A stretch of DNA of 64,000 nt. Source: Plenodomus lindquistii. Its lineage: Eukaryota; Ascomycota; Dothideomycetes; Pleosporales; Leptosphaeriaceae. The translations under genes and the position numbers were made by a program. The DNA is taken from positions 124,001 to 188,000 of the forward strand of contig JANUWI010000018.1 in assembly GCA_025504975.1 (NCBI GenBank), in the 5' to 3' direction. The notes under the pieces were generated by a model that was not told the DNA's origin, did no database searches, and was given only the letters and a program-made list of their open reading frames with translations. Of this stretch, positions 34,366 to 46,083 are shown piece by piece (the stretch's first letter is position 1; each line of letters starts with the position of its first letter).

Positions 34366-35985
34366 ATGTCTCTGCCCTCGACCACCACCGTTGCGTGGTC
34401 CCGGCCACTTCAGCCACCCGCCTACAATCCAGTCACCCCTCGCACTACTCTGCAACCTGCACCTGCGCCAGTACGCCTCAGCCAGCACCCCAGGCATCCT
34501 TCCCAGGCTGACACTCCATCGCAGTCAGACATGGGTAATGCCGCATCAAAAGGGAAAAAGGTCGAGTGGCCACCAGCCGTGCGCGAGTACGTTCGCCGCG
34601 CCTTTGATCCTGCCAACGCTGTGCCCGGCATCTCGAGCGCTGAGATGCAGACGAAGCTCAAAGAGACAATCAGCTACTACGCTGAACGAAACGCACATGA
34701 CGAAGTCCACTGGCCCACATATCCTCTCCCCCAAGAACTGCTTCAAGAAGAGCGAAGAAAAGCTGCGCTTGCTTCCACCCCTGCTAATGGCTTTGCCAAT
34801 GGATTCCACCCTGCGCTCCTACATAACCCAAACGGACAAGCTAACCCAACCACCCCAACATCAAAGAAGCGCAAGTCTCAAGACGCGGACGAGATCCAAG
34901 CACAGACTACTGTACCCCCATGGCGCAAAACTAACCTAGAATCTCGCATGACCTTTTCCGAGGCCCACAACGAAAAGCGCCACAAGAAGAACGCTCTCTC
35001 GGACGCCGCAAGTAAGTTGGATCAAGCCGAGTTGGAGAAACGGCGCCAGCGCTTCAATCTCGGCACTGGCAGCCGCAAGTCTTCACCACCTTGGGGCTCC
35101 AAAGATGAGGACGAGATGCCTACTGGACCAGTCGTTGGCACAAACCAAAGCCTTGAGAAGAGCTACTTTCGTTTGACTGCACCACCAAAAGCGGAGACTG
35201 TCCGCCCGTTGCACGTTCTCGAAAAGACGCTGGCCCTGCTTACGAAGAAGTGGAAGGCGGAGAAGAATTACAACTACATCTGCAATCAGTTCAAGTCCCT
35301 CCGCCAGGATCTCACCGTTCAACACATCAAAAATGCCTTCACAGTCAAAGTGTACGAGATCCATGCCCGCATATCCTTGGAGAAGGGGGATTTGGGTGAG
35401 TATAACCAGTGCCAGACGCAACTCAAGGCACTTTACGCGCAGAACTTGGGAGGCAACCCTGCCGAGTTCAAGGCGTACCGCATTCTCTATTTCGTTTATA
35501 CGTGCAACAAGGCCGACATGAACGACATGTTGGCAGAATTAACCCACGCAGACAAATCTCATGAATGGATCAAACATGCTCTTGATGTTCGATCGTCACT
35601 CGCACTTGGCAACTACCATAAATTCTTTAGACTGTACCTCGAAGCCCAGAACATGGGCGGCTACCTCATGGACATGTTCATCGAGCGTGAGCGCCTCAAC
35701 GCTCTTGCTAACATTTCTAGAGGGTACGTACAGCTTGCCTTCTTGTACAAGCGTTCGCTGACCAAGTGCAGGTACTCCACTGTTGCTCTTCGCTTCCTCA
35801 CTGACGAACTCGGGTTCGATAACGATGAGACGTGTCGTGACTTTCTCGAATCCCATGGTGCGCAGAATATCATCGAGCAGAAAGATGGCAACCCTGCCCG
35901 CGTAAAAGTTCGTGAAGCGGCGTCTCACTTCGACGCCCTCCGTGCCGCAGCTTTCAGCAAAGTAGACATAAAAGGGCAGATATGA
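34366..35985 (+). CDS. thp3: SAC3/GANP-domain protein, Thp3/LENG8-like
   Basis: Thp3 homologues act with the Csn12 complex in transcription elongation and mRNA maturation in the nucleus. Two exons (34366-35723 and 35772-35985) give 523 residues. The 48-nt intron (35724-35771) has no in-frame stop, so a naive reading inserts 16 residues into a conserved helix. Residues 1-~280 are low-complexity with basic nuclear-type motifs (KKRKSQDADE, KRHKKNA). The SAC3/GANP/PCI domain spans about 300-510: SYFRLTAPPKAETVRP, FKSLRQDLTVQHI and VYEIHARISLEKGDLGEYNQC are diagnostic. An internal Met56 begins MGNAASKGKK, a classic myristoylation-type N-terminus. Confidence 0.9.
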   Translation: MSLPSTTTVAWSRPLQPPAYNPVTPRTTLQPAPAPVRLSQHPRHPSQADTPSQSDMGNAASKGKKVEWPPAVREYVRRAFDPANAVPGISSAEMQTKLKETISYYAERNAHDEVHWPTYPLPQELLQEERRKAALASTPANGFANGFHPALLHNPNGQANPTTPTSKKRKSQDADEIQAQTTVPPWRKTNLESRMTFSEAHNEKRHKKNALSDAASKLDQAELEKRRQRFNLGTGSRKSSPPWGSKDEDEMPTGPVVGTNQSLEKSYFRLTAPPKAETVRPLHVLEKTLALLTKKWKAEKNYNYICNQFKSLRQDLTVQHIKNAFTVKVYEIHARISLEKGDLGEYNQCQTQLKALYAQNLGGNPAEFKAYRILYFVYTCNKADMNDMLAELTHADKSHEWIKHALDVRSSLALGNYHKFFRLYLEAQNMGGYLMDMFIERERLNALANISRGYVQLAFLYKRSLTKCRYSTVALRFLTDELGFDNDETCRDFLESHGAQNIIEQKDGNPARVKVREAASHFDALRAAAFSKVDIKGQI

Positions 35986-37878
35986 ACGACATTTGGATCC
36001 AGCGACGCATTTCTGCGTTGTCGCATTTCGTTGTAGCCTCATACTTTCGAATTCATCATTCGATTTCCTCAGACATGACCTAGTATCTTGCACCGTATGC
36101 GGACGCCAACACGAATTATTTCCGCAAACACCGCTTGGTGCCGCGAGATTGCAGCATGCGCTACCGGGACTTTGCTGTATGTTTCTTCTCGGATTGCGGA
36201 CCTTCCGCGCTTTGTGTTGGGTCGTACAAACTTTCAAGTCTTCTAGACACATGAAACGTTTCAGTTGTCCTCCTGTCCATTTCAGTCACACTTGATCTCT
36301 ACTTTTGGCTTCTACCGGCACGACGAAACAGATCTAAGGAACAAGATTGTGGAACAGTGGGCAGTTTGAAAACAAGACGGGAACATGACTTGGACTCGTG
36401 GTTGACGGTCACAATGTGCCGTGCTGGGCAACACGACATGGGCTATTCCGAGGGCTTTGTGGGATTACGCAACTGTCGGACGACAGGCGCAACGAGGCAA
36501 TTTGCGGATTGGCAGCGGGAGCCTGACAAATCCAATGGCAACCTTTGAGAAGATGGGCTCATGGCGCATGGTCTGGACCCTGTGTCGAGTCTTCAAGGTT
36601 GCGATGCTTTGTTGGGAGCGTCAGTTGGAGGCGCCGTGGTCGGGGAGGGGGACCAATGAAGCGGCCGAAGTAAGGTTTAACGTTGTGATTGGCTTTTGGT
36701 CAAGCGTTGTTTGCGCTAGCTATACCCACCTATGGAGTAGAGGCGTAGAGGCGTTCGCGATGAGTAGAATGGATTGGTTTTCAGGAGTCGAAGTCGAGGT
36801 GTGAGCGCGTGCAGAGCGCGTTATGATGATGGTAGTGCAAGTGACATTGTAGAGGAGTGATGACTCTGATGAGGGGCGGGGACGGATTTTGCGTTCAGCT
36901 GGTCAGGCATGAAGCATGGGAACATTTGGAGAATGGTGGTGCAGTCATCTCGTCAACGGCCCGTGGTTACGTAGGCCATGGGAGGCGCTGGCATGTGAGT
37001 TCGGAATCGGGCGAGTTGTAGGTTGCATGATGTATAGTTGGACTAGCATGCATTGTTTTTCTTCCATTACGGAGTGAGACGGTGCGTGTGATTGGCTCTA
37101 CAAGCATGAACTTTGACGCGGAAGGGGGGCAGACTGAGCCGGTGCTGACAGTGGACCTGCAGCGGCAACAAGGCGGATGCTGGGCGGCAGGCGTTGCTGG
37201 GCATGAGTATGGTTCTAGTTCTGTGGTTCTCTTTCTCTTGAACGACCAGTCATTTGCATGGTGCAAGACAAGACACGGTGTCGTCACCGGCTGAGCTTAC
37301 ACAAGGAATTGGGAGGAGACAAAGGACCGCAGGCCGCGCGCTCGCAATTCGCCGGCCGGGGCCGTCGTGTATCAAGGGCTTCGTCGCCCAAAGAGTCGGA
37401 TCGCCAAGTGTGCAAAACGTGACGGCCGGGATCCCTCGCTGTGCAGGTGTTGCATGGGACGCCGGGATGAAGTTTTTGGAGTCTTGATTGCGACTGCGCC
37501 TCTCTGCAGCCAACAGCCAACAGCGCCCGTTTTGCACGCTCTCGTCGACGGTTGCGTGCCCTGACACGGTCTCGTACGGTCCCGTACTCTACATGGCGTA
37601 GTAGTGGCCCTGTGTAATCTCGACCAGGACCTCGACGAGGCGACGCATCATCTGGCAGCGCGGCGACTACCGGTAGCCTCCCCGCACACGCCAATCTCTC
37701 GGTGCCGTCGCCTGCCCTTCGCAGCGGCGGTGATCAGCACCTTGGGGCCCGACATAGCGTTCACCACCGCACTGCACCACTTCCTTCACCACCACCACCA
37801 CCGCCGCCGCCGCCGCCACCGCCCTGCGCGCACACCACCCAGCCTGCAGTCGCCGTTTGCCAGCCTGCGCCCGTCGCC
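35986..37878. other. intergenic region and bem1 leader
   Basis: 1.9 kb without a supportable gene. Just upstream of bem1 there is a CAC/CCA run at 37787-37800 followed by (CCG)n at 37801-37816, probably in its 5' leader. Long antisense open frames here reflect the high GC content. Confidence 0.55.
37787..37816 (+). repeat. CCA/CCG trinucleotide tract in the bem1 leader
   Basis: Run of ACC units passing into CCG units about 65-90 bp before the bem1 start codon. Confidence 0.85.
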
Positions 37879-40194
37879 ATGAAGGTGAGCCTGCCGCCGT
37901 TTGTCTTTTTGCCACCTGCAGCCCCCGCGCCTCGAGTCACGCTCGCGCATGTGCTAATGCTCGTGCCTATGTAGTTTCGCAGGTCTATGAAGGGGGACAA
38001 GGACACCCGACCACACCACATTTCGATTCCGCCAAAGGACCTGATTGCGATACAGCCGCCCAAAAAGGTGCGTCTTGTTGTTTTTGTTGCCGCTACGGCG
38101 CTGCCACTGCCATTGCCCATCGCCCTGTCCGCGCCGCTGGAGTTGTTGGGCGCCCCCGGCTTGCTGCCCGTCGGCCGTGTGGTTGTGTGTTGGGCTGGCG
38201 AGGGCGAGGCTGCGGGCGCCCCGTGAGCGCGCGGGCGGCGAGACCAGGTGAGGGTGCGTGGCCAGATCTGCGCGCATCTTGCTCGTGGGCACTGGCAGCC
38301 GCTGCAAATCACCTCACTGCCCCTCCCCCGGCACCCGCTTCCCGAATGGGAACTGCCGGAGCGCTGAGCTAACGAGGCCGCAATTTCCAGGTCATCAGAG
38401 CCCTCTACGACTACAAGGCGCCCGACGACAAGCCCGAGTCCGTCTTCCTCAGCTTCTCCCAGGGCGACTTCCTGCACGTCGTCGGCCGCGAAAACGACAC
38501 CGAGTGGTACGAGGCCTGCAACCCGCTGCACAACACCCGCGGCCTCGTCCCCGTGCACTTCTTCGAGGGCGTGGGCAAGACGGTGCGCGACAGCGGCGGC
38601 TCTGCACCTCGCACTTCACAACAACAACAACCACAACAGCCGCACGATTCAGGCTACCAGGAACCCATCACAAACCCCAACAACCCCGCCGACATGATGC
38701 CCCCAAACACGCGCCTGTCGCGCTCCGGCAAGGGCCCCGGCACCGGCCCCGGCACCGGCGCCATGGTCTACGGCATCGTCATGTACGACTTCAAGGCTGA
38801 GCGGCCCGACGAGCTCGAGGCAAAAGAGGGCGAGGCCATCATCGTCATAGCACAGTCGAACCCAGAGTGGTTTGTCGCAAAGCCCATCACCCGACTCGGC
38901 GGTCCGGGCCTCATCCCCGTCTCCTTTATCGAAATCCGCGACATGACCACGGGCCAGGCGGTTGGCAACACCCAGGCAGCCGTCACAGCAGCAGGCGTTC
39001 CCAAGGTCGAAGAATGGAAGAAGATGGCCGCAGACTACAAGAATGGCAGCATACCGCTTGGCAAGCTCGATTCAAACTCTGGAAAGTCTCTCCAGGCCGG
39101 CATGGAGCGCTTGAGCGTTCGGAGCCAGAATGGCGGCGGACACGCCAAGGCTGAATCGGTAAGGCTGATTGATATTCATGTCCATCTTGAAACATGCTTA
39201 CGCCCCCCAGATATCACACTCGCGCAACAACTCCGTCGTCCAAGGCCCGCCACGAGGCCAATACCGCTCGTCCGACACCCTGCTCGCACCCATCAAAGCC
39301 CAGGTACCCCGCTACTGCTTCGCCGACGACATCTTCTGGTTCATCATCGAGTGTCAAATGGAGGACGGCCGTCACTGGGAGCTCCAACGCCTGTACCAGG
39401 ACTTTTATGACCTTCAGATTCAACTCATTGCGACATACCCTGTGGAAGCTGGTACTAATGGCACTAGCGAGCGGACCCTACCCTTTATGCCTGGCCCTGT
39501 AACATACGTGACAGACAACATCTCCAATGGCAGACGCGCCAACCTCGACGAGTACATCAAGAACCTCCTCCGCCTCGGACCCCACATCACCAACGGACAT
39601 CTCGTCAAGGGCTTCTTTGCTCCCCGGCAAGGGGACTACGAGATCGACCCGGACGTCATCGCCGCAGAGGAATATCGCAACAGCCAGCAATCCCAGCAAT
39701 CCTCAGGCCCCTCCCACGGCACCTCGCGCCAGTCCTCGGCCGACCAACTTCAAGCCACCACCCCTGCAACCCCCTACTCCACCGGCTCAACCTACGGCTC
39801 GCATCAACGTGGCCAATCCACCGCCTCGCAAGCTTACAGCACCAACCTCAACCCCCCACCCATGACGCATGCCCACAGCTCCGCCTCCGCAGCCACTACC
39901 AACACCGCCACTGGCACCGGCGTCTCGGCCCTCAAAATCAAAGTATGGTTCGAGGAAGATAACTGCGTAGTCATCCGTATGCCCACGTCGCTAAAATACA
40001 CAGATCTCTACAACAAACTAGTAGAAAGGCGGAAAATGGAACGTCCCGGGGAAGAGGAAGAAGAACTCACTGTAGAGTATCGGGATGAACAAGAGGGCTA
40101 CTTTTACCCGATTGAGAATGATGAGGATTTGGCGATTGCAGTGGAGAGGAATCCCAAGTTGACGTTGAGTGTTACGAGTCGGAGGGATGAGTAG
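37879..40194 (+). CDS. bem1: polarity scaffold Bem1/BemA
   Basis: Bem1 tethers the Cdc42 exchange factor and PAK kinase at growth sites and, in filamentous fungi, also takes part in the NADPH-oxidase complex. Four exons (37879-37884, 37975-38067, 38391-39158, 39211-40194) give 616 residues. Exon 1 codes only for Met-Lys; joined to exon 2 it gives the family start MKFRRSMKGDKD. Domains in order: SH3-1 (about 34-94, ALYDYKAPDD), SH3-2 (about 157-215, VMYDFKAERPDELEAKEG), PX (about 318-422) and PB1 (about 528-613, LKIKVWFEEDNCVVIRMP). Ser/Gln-rich linkers separate them. The second intron (38068-38390, 323 nt) is far longer than others in the window. Confidence 0.95.
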
Positions 40195-41739
40195 GAGTGC
40201 AGGGGAATGATGTTGCTCATGGCTTGATGTGGGCGTTTCTTTTTTTCTTCTTCCTCGCTTCTTTTCTTCTTCAGAGTTCCCCTTTCGCCATGGCCTTACT
40301 ACTGGCTGTCTGGTTTGAACTGGATCTCTCTGGATTAACTTCTCACGACTCAACTTGGCGTTTGGAAAATTGGGTGGGCGAGCGAGCGGGCTGGGTTTGT
40401 TCTTTGCGAGTACATTACATTACCTTTTTTGTTCTTTTTTTGTGTCTGCTTCTTGTTTTTGTGTTATTTGATTCAGGGCGTCAAGGGCGTTGGTAATGGA
40501 TGGGTTTGCGGTTACATGATGGAATGGATATCGTACATGATTGATGGGGGACGCGGTTGGGAGGGTGTGTGCATGCGAGATGTTTTTTTTTGGATTCGGC
40601 TTCTTTTATCTGATACCTGGGGTTGTTTGTTGTTGCTTTTTTTTTCTTCCTGGCGAGGAGGGTTTTTGCGGCAATATCAGGCGGTTTAGGCTAAGCTGTT
40701 CTGAGGATAGGAGGGAAGGGGTGGATGGGAGATTGAATGAATTGGAATGAATTGGATTGTGTTTATTTGATTCGACTTGACTATGGTTTTGTGGTGTCTT
40801 TCCGTCGTGACTATACTGCCTTGTAAATGTCGTATGTACTTGTATGTGGATACCGCAGTACCGCGCAGCACAACAGCACGACGATGCAAAACCACAGCAA
40901 GAGAGTATTCTCACATCGCACCACACAGCCGTATCTACCCTTTCCCACTCACGGATATCATCGTGCCCCCGTTTCTGACTCCACAGCCGATGTCAAGTCT
41001 CACGATGGATACCGCAGTGAGTCTGGGATGACATGCCTAGACCGATACAAGCCGCGCGACGTCCTCTCAAGATGAGCCAATCAAAAGCGCAACGCGACAA
41101 TTACGACCGTTTTTGCGCCGCCGACGTCGGATCCGCGTTTGGACCCTGGCCTGGCCGCTAAAAACGGCGTCATTTGTCGGCGCGCGTTGCAGCTTTAAGT
41201 TTCGCAGCTTGGAGAGTTTGCAGTGAGTGTGTGAGTAAGTGAGCGACGGCTGAATTGAGCACGTGTTAAAGGGAACGACGGGAAAGCAAAAGAAAAAGTG
41301 AAAGGAAAAAGTGTATGGGAAGAGAGCAAGGAACGAGCAACAGCAGTAGAAAGAGACAACGAAAACAGAGCACAGAAAAGGAGAAATTTACATGTACCAC
41401 GCAAAGCGCGAGTTTACCGTGCAGTATAGGAGGGGGAAGGGACTTTGGAGAAGCAGAGCAGGAGGAAAAACAAGAAGAGGGGAAGGTGCAGAGTGAAAGG
41501 AACGTGGCAGGACGGGAGGTACTTAACGGTTTCTGGACAAAGCAAGAAAGCTTGATACTTGTGACCTACGTTGAACACTGGGAGGAGATTGAGGTACGAC
41601 CTACCCGCTTCAACTCGACTTAACTGTCTGGATCGACATTCCTACAACAAACCTACCTCGGTGCAAACTTACCGAGCTATCCTTTACACGCCTACCTACC
41701 TGCCCACCGGCTTCACCTCCAACCCACCCACCTACAACC
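40195..41739. other. intergenic region, bem1 3' side
   Basis: 1.5 kb with T-rich tracts in the first 450 bp (probable bem1 3' UTR). No supportable gene. Confidence 0.55.
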
Positions 41740-42715
41740 ATGATCGACGTCGTCCCCGAACCCCTACCTCCACCCCCCTCCCATCCCCGCCAATACAACA
41801 CGCACCAACTCGGCCTACGCGTCGGCGTCGATGCCTTATCCGCCGGCTCCGCGGCAGTCCTCATAGCGCCTGTTATCACTATGATTGACAAGGGCATAAT
41901 GGAGAATGCGAGTGGCGCGAATACGCTGGGTAATAGTTTGAAGAAGAGCTTTAAAGAGCTTGTGTTTCGGCCGCAGAGAATGGTTGGGAGTCGGCCTTTT
42001 GCATTGGTGTTTGTACGTCCATCCTCTTCCCTTGCCGCGCCCACTCCGGGCATTGCGCAGAATGTCGTGAATAGCAATGATATGATATGGTAATAGAAAG
42101 CTAATAAGTCTATGTACCAAACAGGCCCTATACTTCTCCACGTACCTAACCGCAAACACCATCGACACCGCCTCAACAACCCTTTCTCACCCTCCAACCC
42201 CTCTAACAACAACCACATCCGGCACCCCAAAATTCCTCGCAACATCAACGACCAACCTAGCCCTCTGCCTCTACAAAGACAACCAATTCACCAAACTCTT
42301 CTCCGCGCCTGGGTCGACCCCTCGTCCCGTCCCCTTGCCCACATTCGCACTCTTCACAATCCGCGACTGTCTCACAATCTTCGCTTCGTTCAATTTACCC
42401 CCGCTACTCGCGCCACATGTACAATCCCACCTTTCCTCCGAAGTCAGCAAGTACGTCTCAGGAGCCAGTATAGCGCAATTCGTCACGCCGGCTGCGGTAC
42501 AAGTTTTTTCCACGCCGTTGCATTTACTTGGATTGGATTTGTATAATCGCCCCAATGTGAGTGGGGGTATGAGGGTTGCAAGGGTGGCGAGGGATTGGGG
42601 GAAGAGTGTGGCGGCGCGCGTGGGCAGGATTGTACCGGCGTTTGGGGTGGGAGGGGTGGTTAATATGAAGGTTCGGCGGTGGGGGATGGAGGTTTTGGAG
42701 GAGGATAGGGCGTGA
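41740..42715 (+). CDS. conserved hypothetical membrane protein
   Basis: I cannot name the family. Two exons (41740-42012 and 42125-42715) around a 112-nt intron give 287 residues. The start is the ATG that opens MIDVVPEPLPPPPS. Three to four moderately hydrophobic helices are visible: ALSAGSAAVLIAPVITMID, FALVFALYFSTYLTANTID across the exon join, LPTFALFTIRDCLTIFASF and IAQFVTPAAVQVFSTPLHLL. The pattern of short helices with basic loops is reminiscent of mitochondrial inner-membrane proteins, but no carrier signature (PxD/ExxK/R) is present. It marks the conserved left border of the sesquiterpenoid cluster. Confidence 0.75.
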
Positions 42716-44065
42716 GGGGTGAAGGGAAGGCATGGGGGAAGGGGGGGGGGGCTATCGGGTAGGGGGTTTTTGGATGTGATTTTGGATAGTATACATGGCT
42801 GTTAGCATAGACATAAGCATGAGAACTGGTTTCGAAAACGTTAGAGAGTTGCGCAGTCCTATGTCTACGAAAGAACTACTATTTATCATATCCCCCCCCC
42901 TCCCCTCACTTATAAAACCAGCACAACACTCAGTTCTACACTCCACCCCAACACCAACACCAGCCACATACATACCACCAAAAATAATCTCTACTATTTA
43001 TCAAGAATACACATGGTATCTTGACACGTTAAGGTGTATTCTTGGTGCATTGTGGTAGTTACAGCAAACGATTAGGTGATTATGGTACAGTATAGTTTTG
43101 ATGATAGTAATGGTGACGTGGGAAATATGGTATAAGCGCTTTTGAAAGATTGACATGGGTGGGTATTTGGTGGTGGGTTTGTGAGGGGGTGTGGTGTTGT
43201 GGTGTTGTGGTGTTGTTTACTTTGTATTCTAATTTCTGCTTCGTCTTTGGCTTTGCTATGGTATGTTGTACTGTACTGTATGTGAAAACACCGGCGCATT
43301 GACGCGACGCGATGATGAGATTTTGGGGCTGGGGAAGGCATGGGTTGGGGGTTGGGGGTTTATCACGCATATGGGATGGGTATTTACATGTCAGGGCAGT
43401 CTTGCGTTGAAAGCGTCTGGGTATGTCAGATTAGGGAGAGGAGTGGGAAGGAGGAGGGAAGAGTGTATAAAACCTGTCTTTCTTTTACTAGGTTGGACGC
43501 ACCTTCGAAGATTTGGGGTGAGAGGTTGAGATGACGAAAATGAGTGATGGGTCAAAGGTGTGTCCCTCGCTGTTTGCGAAAGGCCGGGAAAAGCATGACG
43601 ATGTTATGTTATGGCGTGTCTACTCTGCTCTACTCTGGCTTTGTAAAGGGGGATGGTCTTGATAATGTGGTGACACGCGGCGGTCGTGTTTCCCAAGCGG
43701 ATACTTAGGGTTACATGTGTTGCGACATATCGTGGTTGAGGTGAGGGCGGGCATATACGTCCCTTCTCCTTCTTTTAGAGGTCCTGCTGAGCACACACAT
43801 TTTGTCCTTTGGTTCTCGAAACCACGGCCGCAGTATGTGATTGTTCCTCTGCGCTATTTGCTTTAGAGAAAAAAGACACATTCTCTGAAGTTATAACATG
43901 TGCAGTTTCCAAAACTCTTTTAGTTTACAGCTTTATGTGACAGTGGACGGATTTTATCCTATCTTACTATCCTTTACAAATTGTAATAACGGACAAGGTA
44001 CAGCAAAGTATAAATACAAGTTTTATGCCTGTCTCTACATATATAACAGTACCGGAAGACAGTAT
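42716..44065. other. intergenic region, left edge of cluster
   Basis: 1.35 kb with a G run (~42741-42750), GGTGTTGT triplication near 43188-43216 and otherwise unstructured sequence. No gene seen. Confidence 0.55.
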
Positions 44066-45794
44066 CTACCTTGTCACTTTTGGGTCGAGCTTCCAGTAGT
44101 CGCTTTCGTAACCCTTCCGAGGCTTCACATTCAACCAAAGCTCAGACGAGGGCAAGTCAACAGCCGCTGCAATAGTGTGCCCATGCGCACCAGGAAAATC
44201 CCAGTTTCCACTCACAGGATCGCAATCCGAGCTCATGATAAAGAGGGCCAAGGCACCCAGCATTTGCGACATTGCCTGGTGGCGTCCGGCGCAAAGCGAA
44301 GCACCACCCCCGAATGGTCTGAACGCGCCCCTGGCGGCTTTTGCTTCGGAGGAGCGTGCATTGACTAGAAAACGCCGAGGGTTGAATTCGTCCACCGTAT
44401 CGCCCCAATATTCCGGGTTCGAGTGAATAGCGTTGTTGGGAAGCTCCATAATCGTCCCCTTTTTCAAGAGATATTGATCCTTCAGCACCACATCCTCAGT
44501 CACGTACCGACTGGATATACCGCACGTTCTGTGACGAAAGGTTTCATCGATTGTCGCCACTAGTAACTGGGCACGTTCCTTCAAATCTACATTCTTTATT
44601 GTCCACGTTACTATACCTTCTCCGTCGGTAGCTTTGATCGCGAGTTTGCTGAGCTCTTCACGTAGTTCCTGGAGGAGCTGTTCATTTCGATAGACGTAAT
44701 AGACGGCCCAAAAAATGGTAGGGACGGTGTTGGTGAGAATGCCAATGATCATGGTCACTTCCAGCTTTCCAATGTCCAGATCAGAAAGCCCGCGCTCGGC
44801 AGCATGTTTGTGGCGTATCTTGACGAGTTCGGAGCCCTTGGCGTGACCATTGTTTTCGAAATACTTCGCAAACCCTAACCAGGCATCAGCTCGGCCTCGA
44901 TCACCAGTAGAACATGTGACCCTGGCTTTCGGTGTGATGAGTAGGTCGGAAATGTTGTCGTCAAAAGCCCTGGCACGCTTATCGTCAGAAAACAAGCTTG
45001 CCCATGGTAAATGGTATTGCTTACCAAAACCCAGCTTCAACCTTGGGATCTTTGAAAGGATTTTCGGGTCCGTAGATTCCATTGGTCGAGGATAGGCCAA
45101 ATTCATGCCTGAACCATGGCAACAAGTTCATACGAGTAGTCTTTCCGTGTAGCTTCTTTATGGAACTGTTGATATCATGGGCGACCTGAGTCGTAATAGC
45201 TTCTAAGTGTGGCCCTGGTGCCAGAGTCGCATGGATATCTTTCATCACAGCGTTCATGTATCCATCCATCTTATCGTCTCCCATTAGTTTGTCGAGGACG
45301 ACTTTGGACCCTGCACGTGACAGCCCGGAGAGCTTATCAATAACTAAAGCAGCGATAGGTGCAAATGCAATAGCCTTTGGGTTCTTGTCAACATGAGACA
45401 ATAAGTCTGGAGTTGCAACAATGGCTATACGACCGGCAGGGACCGGAAGCAAAAAGATCGGAAGACCGCATCTCTTGCTAGGGCTATCATTAGCTTGACC
45501 ATATCAAGCGCAGCAGATCACTCACGCGATTCGTACAAAATGGCGGGAGCCGTGGCGGTAGACGTTGATTGCGTGTCCGATGAGTGGAATCCGAGGCTTG
45601 ATCAGGCACGGCTCGCGCGGGTCTTGATTGTAGACGAAAAGAAGCCGATAAAAAACTAGGACGGTGAAGAGAGTGATCAACGCGGTCATGTGATGCTGGT
45701 AAAAAGCAGATCCCACAACAGGGAGCGTGTCTCGGTCAAAGGCCAGATGGCCAAGCCCAAGATTTTCGAGAAACATGGGTGTATTGCCTCGCAT
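44066..45794 (-). CDS. cytochrome P450 (cluster P450-1)
   Basis: Haem monooxygenase, probably ER-bound, likely an oxidative tailoring enzyme of the terpenoid. Three exons (45526-45794, 45025-45477, 44066-44969) give 541 residues. A hydrophobic anchor occupies about residues 30-55. The haem loop is FRPFGGGASLCAGRH with the Cys ligand at residue 467; its GGG form resembles the CYP7/CYP8-like class rather than the FxxGxRxC class of the other cluster P450s. The K-helix ExxR appears as ETFR (ATIDETFRHRTCG). The exon 2-3 join (intron 44970-45024) was chosen because it rebuilds a conserved Trp-containing helix and keeps phase. An in-frame ATG six codons downstream is an alternative start. It shares a 289-bp promoter with P450-2. 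Confidence 0.9.
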
Positions 45795-46083
45795 CTTCTG
45801 CAGACAGGTTTGTCAAGCAATGCCTCAGAGTAAAAAAGAGTGCTGCTCTTTTACACATGTACAGTGAGGCGCGCCGGAGGGTTGCACAAACTCGGCAGGC
45901 CGCGTCTGACCGCCGGAGCGCTACCAAAAGGGGAATTTAAATCTTTCAGTCTCCAAGCGGATGGCCCCAAGAGTGGCGTTGACAGTTTCGACCAAATGGG
46001 AACTAGGTTAGGCTAGTGTTGGTTTGGCTAACAAGATCTGTACATGCATCGACATAGTGAGCCATTGTTCACGACAGCCGGCT
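45795..46083. promoter_or_regulatory. bidirectional promoter P450-1 / P450-2
   Basis: 289 bp between divergent starts. Two GCCGGAG words lie 39 bp apart; their CCGGA cores are at 45874-45878 and 45913-45917. The same core recurs in other cluster promoters. Confidence 0.5.

Noticed and set aside
37761..38558. 265-codon open frame antisense to the bem1 5' region
   Set aside because: It runs through bem1 exons and leader in GC-rich DNA, is full of Gly/Ala/Arg low complexity and matches no family; bem1 on the other strand is certain.
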